From Paenibacillus contaminans (GTDB taxonomy: Bacteria > Bacillota > Bacilli > Paenibacillales > NBRC-103111): DNA of 64,000 bases. Below, in pieces: positions 1-6,198 of the stretch. The notes below the pieces were generated by a model that saw only the letters and a program-made list of their open reading frames with translations, did not search any database and was not told the origin of the DNA. Each line of letters opens with the position of its first letter. The first letter of the stretch is position 1. The translations under genes and the position numbers were made by a program. The stretch spans positions 158,768 through 222,767 of the forward strand of contig NZ_QMFB01000015.1 of NCBI RefSeq assembly GCF_003285015.1, read 5' to 3'.

Positions 1-103
1 TGTTCATATAAAGCTGTCCCCTTTGAAGTGAAACGAGATGGTCTTTGTTATCTTTAAATTTGATAAACATAAATATTCTATCATCGTCTAACTTTGAGGT
101 CAT
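1..103 (-). CDS. N-terminal 34 codons of an unknown accessory protein (runs off the window)
   Basis: On the reverse strand an ATG at 103 opens a frame that reaches the window edge without a stop. It is preceded by a GGTGATT-type ribosome site. The first residues are MTSKLDDDRIFMFIKFKDN, followed by a stretch ending SLQRGQLYMN. I recall similar '...LxxGxLYMN...' starts in small accessory proteins of Firmicute mobile elements, but I cannot name a function. The gene is AT-rich like the neighbouring cargo and sits at the left, cargo-bearing side of the late genes. It is truncated by the window, not by mutation. Confidence 0.6.
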   Translation of the reverse strand, partial: MTSKLDDDRIFMFIKFKDNKDHLVSLQRGQLYMN

Positions 104-232
104 ATTAATCACCATTCCCATCAAAATTTATTATTACTAATTCCACATAAGTATAAGTTCCAATATTTCTATAGTTTTGTATATACGTTATCCTTCGTGT
201 TCGTAATCTACTGCAAATCATTGGAGCATAGT

Positions 233-300
233 TTATTTCTCACAAGCAATGCCGTCACCGTCTCGATCGAGTTTCGACTGTATTCTGGATCACCTCTATA
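233..300 (-). pseudogene. Frameshifted Excalibur calcium-binding tail
   Basis: Beyond the stop of the stalk-domain gene, the reverse strand still encodes an Excalibur-type ending. One frame gives YRGDPEYSR and then a neighbouring frame gives LDRDGDGIACEK followed by a stop at 233-235. Restoring one A in the run at 272-274 would join the two parts as ...YSRKLDRDGDGIACEK. The stop of the upstream gene is in yet another frame, so at least two lesions, probably with loss of the first half of the domain, separate the tail from its parent. Stalk domain plus Excalibur is a familiar architecture in secreted Paenibacillus and Bacillus proteins. Confidence 0.6.
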
Positions 301-310
301 GAGTGGAGCC

Positions 311-751
311 TTACCGGAAGCCTGCCGAGCTGACAGTAATGGTCTTGGAGGATCCATCCCATCCGACTGTAGCCCCGAGAGATTCCCCTACAAAGCGGAG
401 AGGTACAAGCGTCGATCCGTCTTTAACATGTCCAGCAACCACAATAGGGGTGGCTTTTCCATTCTTTGTGTAATAATCATGCCCAACCGTATAAACGATT
501 TCAGTCGTATCTTTCGTAGCGGTTACCGTCATAGTTTCTTGTTCCCAAGCTACCGTAGCTCCAAGTGATTCAGATATCTTACGGAGTGGCACAAGCGTGC
601 TACCTTCAACTATCCTCTGTTCCACTTCAAATTCAAGCTTTTTGCCGTCCAAGAACACGGCTGGAGCAACATCACCATCTGCGTAAAATATCGTTACAGC
701 AGTTAATAACAAAGCAAAGCATAGGATATATGCAGATAATCGTTTGAACAT
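311..751 (-). CDS. Secreted copper amine oxidase N-terminal-like (stalk) domain protein, C-terminally truncated
   Basis: The 146-residue product starts at the ATG at 751, which has AAAGGG about 11 nt upstream. A longer in-frame start at 823 lacks a ribosome site. It has a signal peptide (MFKRLSAYILCFALLLTAVT, cleavage near the following Ala-Asp) and two repeats of the stalk motif seen in secreted Paenibacillus proteins: 'GSTLVPLRKISESLGATVAW' and 'GSTLVPLRFVGESLGATVGW'. The family is thought to serve as an extracellular wall-binding or structural module. It ends abruptly after the second repeat, and a broken Excalibur domain lies just downstream, so the native protein was longer. It is a cargo gene, transcribed opposite to the phage late genes, and its function is unknown. 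Confidence 0.75.
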   Translation of the reverse strand: MFKRLSAYILCFALLLTAVTIFYADGDVAPAVFLDGKKLEFEVEQRIVEGSTLVPLRKISESLGATVAWEQETMTVTATKDTTEIVYTVGHDYYTKNGKATPIVVAGHVKDGSTLVPLRFVGESLGATVGWDGSSKTITVSSAGFR

Positions 752-1157
752 CGAGTTTACAGCCCTTTCATAAATTTGTTTGCGGTATCCAGTAATTCGA
801 CAGATGGTTACATTTTCCTGCAACTAACAACTCGAGCTGGGAGCACGCCGCAACATAAGATGGCGTTCTACGGCATTTGGAAGGGGCTTGTAGTTTGAGA
901 GGAGAAGGACTTCGTATAGCTTGAGCCTTACATAAGAGCACGCGTTAAAATTCGGAACTGGGCGCGTAACGGCATGCTTCGCAGCCCGGATTTTGATAAT
1001 TTTGTGTATTGATTTCTCCTGCTGTCTTTTATGCTCAGCGGGGACTTTATTGTGCACTCCTTCTGAAAAATCTGATTCACTCTAAAGTCGGTTGTAAAAT
1101 TTATAGTTTTTTAGTAAAATGGTTGTAACGATGTTTTTCCGAGAAAAGGAGACCACT
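752..1157. other. Intergenic region, no supported gene
   Basis: About 400 bases separate the divergently transcribed stalk-domain gene and the gene at 1158. It should hold both promoters. A 77-codon reverse frame (824-1057) opens with a GTG that overlaps its only purine-rich stretch and has no recognisable content, so it is not called. An AT-rich segment (1080-1120) just upstream of the rightward gene is the likely promoter area. No tRNA or strong hairpin was found. Confidence 0.4.
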
Positions 1158-1814
1158 ATGACCAATATTATTCCGCTTAATGTTGAAGAATTAATCCGCA
1201 GCGAAATTTCTCCAAAGATCATGTCAAGCATGGTCTCTGTTGTTGAACAAGGCTATATACTTGCACGAGAGGCAACAAAGCATATCTTGTTCCTTGACTG
1301 GGATTTAGGAAGAAAGCATGAAGGATACCTTCGCCCTATTGCTATTCATTATTTATTCAAGCGTGAATGTGAGCAAGGAAGATTGCCGTTCTCGCTTTCA
1401 ATTGAAAGTAATAGTAATAAAAGTTACAAATTTTTATTGTTTAATAAAGAAACTATAAAAATGACATTAAGTCAGGTTGATTCGCCAAAGGTCGCTGCTC
1501 GTCCCGCATATTTTAGAAAGAAACTGGAGGAGTCAAATCAAGTTAGAATGAATTTTTTTGATGATATTGCGACCTTTGATACTCCAAAAGAACATTATCT
1601 TCAGTTAACATATAGTAGCGGCGGTGTTAAACCACGGTTTGTAAACCTTGGAATGCCGAACGGAATTGGTTGGTTTGATAAAATTGATTTAATTAAGGAA
1701 CCTCGAATCGTTATATCGACAAAAGATAAATTGGAGAAAGAAGAAGTTATAGTTTCAGAAAACTTGATTGGTTTACGAAAATTTGCAGAAGAGGTGGAGG
1801 GCTTTGGAAGCTAA
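1158..1814 (+). CDS. Unknown protein coupled to XRE/ImmA gene (candidate antitoxin or immunity partner)
   Basis: A 218-residue soluble protein that starts at the ATG preceded by GAAAAGGAG. It has no signal peptide or membrane segment and I do not recognise a named family with certainty. The end carries conserved-looking segments ('HYLQLTYSSGGVKPRFVNLG', 'GIGWFDKIDL') typical of a beta-rich domain. Its last 11 bases overlap the next gene, an XRE plus ImmA/IrrE metalloprotease, so the two are translationally coupled and probably work as a pair. AT-rich composition and location in the cargo block suggest a moron acquired separately from the phage core. The pairing resembles toxin-antitoxin or defence modules built around an XRE-ImmA protein, such as RosmerTA-like systems. 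That comparison is from memory and unproven. Confidence 0.7.
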   Translation: MTNIIPLNVEELIRSEISPKIMSSMVSVVEQGYILAREATKHILFLDWDLGRKHEGYLRPIAIHYLFKRECEQGRLPFSLSIESNSNKSYKFLLFNKETIKMTLSQVDSPKVAARPAYFRKKLEESNQVRMNFFDDIATFDTPKEHYLQLTYSSGGVKPRFVNLGMPNGIGWFDKIDLIKEPRIVISTKDKLEKEEVIVSENLIGLRKFAEEVEGFGS

Positions 1815-2952
1815 TAACCGCTTCTCAACATTCATACCGGACCGCCTTGTTGAAGCTAGAGAAATAAGAGGTATGACAACAACAGAGTTAGCGGAAGAGG
1901 TTGGTGTTTCTCAGCAAGCAATCTCGAAGTTTGAAAAAAATGATAAGTCAAGTCCAAGCTTCGAGACGATCGAAAAAATAGCTTTAGTTTTGAATGTTCC
2001 TGTCAACTTTTTCTATAAGACATCAGTACCAACAAAAGAAGCAGTCGTATTTTTTAGAAGTAAATCAGCAGCTACAGTAAAGTCAAAAAAAATTCATGCA
2101 AATAAGTTGGGATGGATCAGAGAGATTTCTCTGTATTTAGATAACCTGCTTGTTTTCCCAACAACAAAGATCCCACGGTTAATTGATCGCGAGCGGTTTA
2201 TTCCAACTGAATTTAATGAGATAGACGAAATGGCTATAAGCGTACGGGAAATGTGGGGGTTAGGAAATGGACCAATAAGCAACATTGTATTGCTATTAGA
2301 AAAAATGGGGGCCGTTGTTGCAAGGTCTCCATTTTCGACTTATAGCATCGATGCTTGTTCAGTTTGGCATGATGGTGATAGGCCGTATATCCTTTTGAGT
2401 AATGATAAAACTGCTTCACGATCAAGGTTTGACATCGCACATGAATTAGGACATTTGGTTCTTCATTCCCGGTTAAAGACAAGTGAATTTAACCAAAAGG
2501 AAAATTATAAAAGGATTGAGAAAGAGGCCAATCGGTTTGCAAGTTCTTTTCTCCTACCGGCCCCGAGCTTTGGAAGGGAAATTTTTTCATCGACTTTGGA
2601 ACATCTTGTATCACTTAAAGAACGATGGAAAGTTTCAATCAATGCTATTGCATATAGAGCAATGCAACTAGAGATTTTTAGCGAATACCAGTATATTTAT
2701 CTAAAAAATAAATTAGCACAAAATAATTGGCTAACTAAAGAACCACTTGACGACGAGCTGCCGTTTGAAGAGCCTACTTTATTAAAGCAGGCATTTGAGG
2801 CTGTTGTTGAAAACGACATTAAGACAAAACAAGACATTGTGAGTGAACTAGGTCTATACCGAGAGGAAATTGAGGCAATAGCCAATCTAGAAGCTAACTA
2901 CCTCTTACCTAAAGAATCAGGAAAAGTATTTGCTTTTAAACCCAAACATTAG
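1804..2952 (+). CDS. XRE-family regulator fused to ImmA/IrrE-type zinc metallopeptidase
   Basis: About 382 residues from a TTG start at 1804, with GGTGGAGG just upstream inside the preceding gene. Residues about 10-65 form an XRE helix-turn-helix ('TTELAEEVGVSQQAISKFE'). The middle holds the peptidase motif HELGHLVLH near residues 213-221, the HExxH zinc site of the ImmA/IrrE (COG2856) family. A conserved downstream helix reads 'EKEANRFASSFLLP', supplying the third ligand region. Such fusions bind DNA through the XRE part and cleave a partner repressor or antitoxin when activated. Overlap with the preceding gene points to a two-gene module. It is followed at once by a strong terminator, so the module is a self-contained unit. 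AT-rich relative to the phage core. Confidence 0.88.
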   Translation: MEANNRFSTFIPDRLVEAREIRGMTTTELAEEVGVSQQAISKFEKNDKSSPSFETIEKIALVLNVPVNFFYKTSVPTKEAVVFFRSKSAATVKSKKIHANKLGWIREISLYLDNLLVFPTTKIPRLIDRERFIPTEFNEIDEMAISVREMWGLGNGPISNIVLLLEKMGAVVARSPFSTYSIDACSVWHDGDRPYILLSNDKTASRSRFDIAHELGHLVLHSRLKTSEFNQKENYKRIEKEANRFASSFLLPAPSFGREIFSSTLEHLVSLKERWKVSINAIAYRAMQLEIFSEYQYIYLKNKLAQNNWLTKEPLDDELPFEEPTLLKQAFEAVVENDIKTKQDIVSELGLYREEIEAIANLEANYLLPKESGKVFAFKPKH

Positions 2953-2957
2953 TTGTC

Positions 2958-2997
2958 AATCCCCCCACCATAAAAGCTGATGGGGGGATTGTTTGTG
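2958..2997 (+). terminator. Rho-independent terminator after the XRE-ImmA gene
   Basis: A perfect 10-bp stem (AATCCCCCCA at 2958-2967 pairing with TGGGGGGATT at 2981-2990) is followed by GTTTGTG and lies 5 bases after the stop codon. Confidence 0.8.
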
Positions 2998-3141
2998 ATT
3001 TGGCAGATAGTTCATCTCCTAAACATTTTTTATTTTCGTAAGGGTAAATTGTGGGTTTTATAGGGAAAACCTATGTGTTGTTTTGAATTCCATAGTGTAT
3101 ATTTATATCATCGAGAATCGAGCAAGAGAGGGAAGCGGACA

Positions 3142-3420
3142 ATGGAGACAAGTTACAAAGCGCTTGCTGAGGAGATCGGGCAGCTCGTCGATGAAAAAGA
3201 TGCTGCTTATGGTCAAGCATTCGCAAAAGCCGGTGACTTCCTCCGGCTGCTTTATCCAGACGGCATGAAACCGGAGCAGTATACGGACGCTCTATGTTTG
3301 GTTCGCATTTTTGACAAGCAAATGAGAATCGCATCAAGAAAGGATGCTTTCGGGGAATCGCCATATCGCGACATTGCCGGATATGCTTTGCTTGGAGCAT
3401 CAAACGATTTTCGAATCTGA
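3142..3420 (+). CDS. Small phage protein with a MazG-like / nucleotide-modification-associated pattern
   Basis: 92 residues from an ATG with GAGAGGG upstream. The pattern 'EKDAAYG', then 'RIFDKQMRIA', then 'GESPYRDIAGYALLG' matches a small phage family related to nucleotide-modification-associated / MazG-like proteins (K..YG, R..DK..RI, ES..D.AGYA). Such proteins are all-helical and thought to act on nucleotides, but the activity here is unproven. An upstream in-frame ATG at 3073 lacks a ribosome site. The gene lies alone between a terminator and a small hypothetical gene. Confidence 0.7.
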   Translation: METSYKALAEEIGQLVDEKDAAYGQAFAKAGDFLRLLYPDGMKPEQYTDALCLVRIFDKQMRIASRKDAFGESPYRDIAGYALLGASNDFRI

Positions 3421-3509
3421 CGGACTTATGCCGTATCAACCGACAGGGAATAGTTTCCAACTGTCCTCACTTATGGGTAATAAAAACCATAAAAGCGAGG
3501 AGAGAGGGT

Positions 3510-3701
3510 ATGAAGTACTATATCTGTCACAGAGGCAAAAGACTTACAGAAGCGATGACAAAGGAGCAAGCTATTAAGGAGATTTTCCTGCTAAGTGGCG
3601 CAATTTCGGGCTTAAGCATTCTGATTGTGGAGGAGAATACAGGTAAAATAGTGGGGGAAATCAAGCGGAAGAAGAAAAGAAGGCCGTTCAGCGAATTTTG
3701 A
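3510..3701 (+). CDS. Small hypothetical protein, 63 aa
   Basis: The ATG is preceded by GCGAGGAGAG. The product starts MKYYICHRGKRLTEAMTKEQ and ends in a lysine/arginine-rich tail (KRKKKRRPF). It is a small basic protein with a predicted alpha/beta start and a hydrophobic middle. I do not recognise a family. It converges on the reverse gene at 3688-3882 and overlaps its end by 14 bases, sharing a two-way terminator. Confidence 0.6.
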   Translation: MKYYICHRGKRLTEAMTKEQAIKEIFLLSGAISGLSILIVEENTGKIVGEIKRKKKRRPFSEF

Positions 3702-3719
3702 ACTCGCAAACGGCCTTTA
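3679..3719. terminator. Bidirectional terminator between convergent small genes
   Basis: AAGGCCGTT and AACGGCCTT form a 9-bp stem spanning the overlapping 3' ends of the genes at 3510-3701 (+) and 3688-3882 (-). A and T runs flank both sides. Confidence 0.6.
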
Positions 3720-3882
3720 AGTAATATCCATCATTGATAAATACTGCATCTTTCGTATGTTTTGTTATTTTGCCTCCGTAATCAATTATTTCGCTGTTTT
3801 GCCATACAGTAACGGATGATTCGAATAGCATTGCATTGTCTATGTCGGCGTCCGTCTTTAGGATCTGGTTACTCTTGAACAT
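3688..3882 (-). CDS. Small hypothetical phage protein, 64 aa
   Basis: Reverse-strand gene starting MFKSNQILKTDADIDNAM with AAAGGT about 12 nt upstream. The second half ('DYGGKITKHTKDAVFINDGY', then YLKAVCEFKIR) looks like a compact beta domain. I recall related small Paenibacillus phage proteins but no function. The shared terminator with the convergent gene supports it being expressed. Confidence 0.6.
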   Translation of the reverse strand: MFKSNQILKTDADIDNAMLFESSVTVWQNSEIIDYGGKITKHTKDAVFINDGYYLKAVCEFKIR

Positions 3883-4086
3883 CTCGAAAACACTACCTTT
3901 CGACAGTTTTATTTTCTATAATTCTACGATTTATCAAGTTAAAATACAAAATATTATTTTATTTCCAATATAACGTAACATTTGTATATATGTGGATGTC
4001 GTTATATGTAAGGCAGCTATATACTATAAATAGGATATATAGTGATTACATACTTATGCTGTCAAAAAAAGTTGGGAGAGGATTGT
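3883..4086. promoter_or_regulatory. AT-rich divergent promoter region with an inverted repeat
   Basis: Lies between the reverse gene at 3688-3882 and the secreted protein at 4087. ATATAACG (about 3968-3975) and CGTTATAT (about 4000-4007) form an 8-bp inverted repeat. A second short dyad CTATATA / TATATAG sits near 4017-4042. Either could be an operator. No strong -35/-10 pair stands out, so this is tentative. Confidence 0.3.
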
Positions 4087-4539
4087 ATGTTGAAAAGGTT
4101 TAAAAGTGTTAGGAAAATGTTGATTGCTTCTGTTGCTGCTTGTATGCTTTTGGCCGGCGGTACATCTGCATTTGCGGCTGTCGTTAATGAAACGGAACCT
4201 AACGACAATGTCCCATTGGCGACAAACGTAAATGTCGGCGATACTGGCGTGGGTGTCATTTCAAATTCTGATATTGACACTTGGAAATTTACTGCAACTT
4301 CCACCAAAACTCAATCTATGATGTTTATTAGCCAAGGATATGTAACTGGTAAAGCTATTGCTGTTATTGACGTAACTAATCCATTCGAATATAACTATAT
4401 TTATGCAGCTCCTTATATACATCCTTCAGCGGGTGGTGTATATGTCTCGTTTAATACTATCGCAGGTCATCAATATGCATTATTGATTACAGCCGATGGA
4501 CCTACCGCTGAACCTTACCACTTTATACTCTATCCATAA
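4087..4539 (+). CDS. Secreted PPC-like domain protein (lysogenic cargo)
   Basis: 150 residues from an ATG preceded by GGGAGAGG. It begins with a signal peptide (basic MLKRFKSVRK, hydrophobic core, cleavage after SAFA). The mature part opens with 'NETEPNDNVPLATNVNVGD' and 'SDIDTWKFT', the signature of bacterial pre-peptidase C-terminal (PPC) domains: E-N-D near the start and D-x-D-x-[WY] after a turn. Normally PPC domains are appended to secreted proteases; here the domain stands alone. It is flanked by its own upstream AT-rich promoter region and a terminator, and has nothing to do with virion assembly, so it is a likely lysogenic-conversion gene exported by the host. Its target is unknown. 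Confidence 0.75.
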   Translation: MLKRFKSVRKMLIASVAACMLLAGGTSAFAAVVNETEPNDNVPLATNVNVGDTGVGVISNSDIDTWKFTATSTKTQSMMFISQGYVTGKAIAVIDVTNPFEYNYIYAAPYIHPSAGGVYVSFNTIAGHQYALLITADGPTAEPYHFILYP

Positions 4540-4554
4540 AATCTATGAATAAGT

Positions 4555-4581
4555 GAAGCACCCTTTTGGGTGCTTTTTTAT
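4555..4581 (+). terminator. Terminator of the secreted PPC-like gene
   Basis: AGCACCC TTTT GGGTGCT hairpin followed by a run of T, 16 bases after the stop codon. Confidence 0.85.
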
Positions 4582-4627
4582 TGTTCTTTTTATTCACGTT
4601 CTTTACCGAATACCACCATTTTTATGG

Positions 4628-4980
4628 GTTTCCGACGCGGAAATGATTTTGATGCTGAAATGCACTTTATCTAGGTGTGACGCGGATACTGTGGAAAATC
4701 GATATTCGGCTGATTTTGTCCTTCTCGTCCGATTTTTCAGAAACGACTCAGTAACAAACTGTGATTACCGCCGTTTTACGCTGGATTTCTCACGATTCCA
4801 TTTTCACTATTTCTATTCAAATTTCTGCTAGGTATTGGTAAAAGAAGCTGTTTTTCGATGTTTCCGACGCGGAAATGTTCTTTAATAGAGTTTCTTCCAC
4901 CGGAAACTATTATTTAACGATGTTTCTACCAGAATAAACGGGGAAATCAAAGAGAAAGAGAAATCAAAGTAAATAAAACA
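4628..4980. repeat. Decayed second copy of the phage origin: iteron-like repeats and initiator-gene remnant
   Basis: An 18-nt sequence (GTTTCCGACGCGGAAATG) occurs twice, at 4628-4645 and 4860-4877. The second copy begins an array of imperfect GTTTC-N8-GAAAC type repeats at 4860, 4890 and 4922 (spacing 30 and 32), followed by an A-rich tract. The DnaD-like gene at 42693 has the same design: repeats at 43068, 43101 and 43133, then an A-rich tract. Both arrays run straight into an identical 18-nt stretch (4941-4958 and 43152-43169). Translating 4860-4972 gives VSDAEMFFNRVSSTGNYY and then FLPE-stop-TGKSKRKRN, alignable with VSDDGNLPINNVSGDGN and ...EETGKSKRKEN of the intact initiator. This is therefore a homologous, stop-containing remnant of an initiator-gene origin segment. 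No intact gene lies in 4582-5040. Confidence 0.7.
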
Positions 4981-4996
4981 TTAATACTCATTCGCT

Positions 4997-5030
4997 AAAA
5001 GCTGCTCATTCGTGAGTGGCTTTTTGTTTT
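4997..5030 (+). terminator. Terminator before the late module
   Basis: An AAAGC..CTCA TTCG TGAG..GCTTTTT hairpin with a small symmetric internal loop, followed by TTTGTTTT. It insulates the late operon from the cargo. Confidence 0.6.
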
Positions 5031-5061
5031 ATATAAATCAAAGTCTAGGAGGGAAAGGGGA

Positions 5062-5367
5062 ATGGCATATGTACAGTTTCGACTCAGGATAAGCCGGCAT
5101 GCACATGAGCAGTATTGCAAACGAGTTGAACCGATCGATATTGAAACTCTTACCGAACAATGCCAACAGCAGCTGGACGATCGCAATTACGATTACAACC
5201 GAAAAGACTTCATTCATCTCGCTGGAGTATGGTGGGTGTATCAATTCGTGGACAATGAGCAGCGGTTTATTACTTGCTACGGCCGGACGAATATGAATAT
5301 CCCTTATGCGCTCCGATGGGCAGCCGTGCATAAAGACAGGGTAGACCTTTTAAACGGGTTGATTTGA
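5062..5367 (+). CDS. Small phage protein upstream of the terminase, unknown function
   Basis: 101 residues, ATG preceded by AGGAGGGAAAGGGG. It starts MAYVQFRLRISRHAHEQYCKRV. The HAxEQYxxRV element resembles the start of small toxin-fold or phage-associated proteins, but I cannot assign a family. It also has 'HLAGVWWVYQF' and 'RFITCYGRTNM', consistent with an alpha+beta fold. It is the first gene of the late region and is separated from TerS by about 300 bases that look like the packaging site. Confidence 0.65.
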   Translation: MAYVQFRLRISRHAHEQYCKRVEPIDIETLTEQCQQQLDDRNYDYNRKDFIHLAGVWWVYQFVDNEQRFITCYGRTNMNIPYALRWAAVHKDRVDLLNGLI

Positions 5368-5459
5368 TAGAATGTGTTTCTAGCTTCTGTGAGCCTGGTA
5401 GAGCGTTAGGAGTGCGTTCTAGTATATCTTGCTCGTTTTGGAAAGAAAAGAGCATAGGC

Positions 5460-5660
5460 GGGTGTTTATGGGTCCTTCTGGGGCTTGAAATAGGTGCGGG
5501 TGCGCGTGAGCCCGAAATATGGCTAGGTACAAATTTAAAAAAATACTTTCGCTTTCGCTTGGGGATGACCCGAACGAGGGCGTTTTTATTTTTCGCTTCG
5601 AATTAAGTCGATAAATTCCGTTTATCAAAAAATAACTCTTAAAGCGAAAGTGAGGCGGGA
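5460..5660. other. Probable cos/packaging-site region
   Basis: No gene is supported between 5368 and 5664. A GC-rich block at 5481-5513 has GGGCT and AGCCC around a GTGCGGGTGCGCGTG core inside an otherwise AT-rich stretch. An 11-bp inverted repeat (ACTTTCGCTTT at 5545-5555 and AAAGCGAAAGT at 5641-5651) brackets the TerS start. The large terminase is of the lambda GpA type, whose phages package from cos sites just upstream of the small-subunit gene, and this arrangement fits a cosN-like and cosB-like pair. The cut site itself cannot be read from sequence. Confidence 0.35.
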
Positions 5661-5664
5661 TACA

Positions 5665-6198
5665 TTGGCGAAACCAAAGAAACAGTCGGCGCAGCTTGCT
5701 GAGCAAGAGGTATCAACTTCTGAATTGGCTGTGATCATTGGCAAAACGCCCCAATGGATACGCCAATTAACGCGGGACAAGGTGCTTCAGCTAGTCGGAA
5801 GGGGAAAATATGTGCTCGGCGATGCGGTGCAAGCATACATCGAGCATGCATCAGGTGGAGCCACAGAAGACAATCGGCCGCGCCTGAACGACGAGCGGGC
5901 GCAGCTGACACAAATTAAACGGCAAATGGCTGAGCTGGATCTGGCGGTTATGCGTGGTGAGCTGCATCGGGCCGAGGATGTGAAGGAGGTAATGAGTGAT
6001 ATGCTCATTTCTCTGCGCTCTCGCCTGCTGGGGCTGCCGACAAAAATCAGCCCGCGAGCGGTGCATGTACAGGATTTGGCGGTAATGACTGACATGCTGA
6101 CGGAAGAAATCCGTTCATGCCTGATGACGCTGTCAGATTACGATCCGGGATCATTCAAGGCGGGTGCTTCAGATGAGCGAAAGCCTGAAGAAGACTGA
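5665..6198 (+). CDS. Terminase small subunit (Nu1-like)
   Basis: 177 residues from a TTG start at 5665 with GAGGCGGG upstream. A GTG at 5650 is possible but has no ribosome site. The N-terminus carries a winged-helix-like DNA-binding segment ('TSELAVIIGKTPQWIRQL', then a VGRGKYVLGDAVQAYI wing), as in lambda gpNu1. A central charged helix and a C-terminal tail for contact with the large subunit follow. It recognises the packaging site and delivers DNA to the motor. It overlaps the large-subunit gene by 26 bases. Confidence 0.85.
   Translation: MAKPKKQSAQLAEQEVSTSELAVIIGKTPQWIRQLTRDKVLQLVGRGKYVLGDAVQAYIEHASGGATEDNRPRLNDERAQLTQIKRQMAELDLAVMRGELHRAEDVKEVMSDMLISLRSRLLGLPTKISPRAVHVQDLAVMTDMLTEEIRSCLMTLSDYDPGSFKAGASDERKPEED

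Noticed and set aside
824..1057. 77-codon reverse frame
   Set aside because: GTG start overlaps the only purine-rich stretch and the protein has no recognisable pattern.
4553..4831. 92-codon forward frame after the PPC-like gene
   Set aside because: It starts inside a terminator hairpin and has no ribosome site. The region is better explained as origin-like repeats.
5390..5450. tRNA-like stretch (GAGCCTGGTAGAGCG resembles a D-arm)
   Set aside because: No anticodon stem or TTC-type T-arm follows at the right distance.
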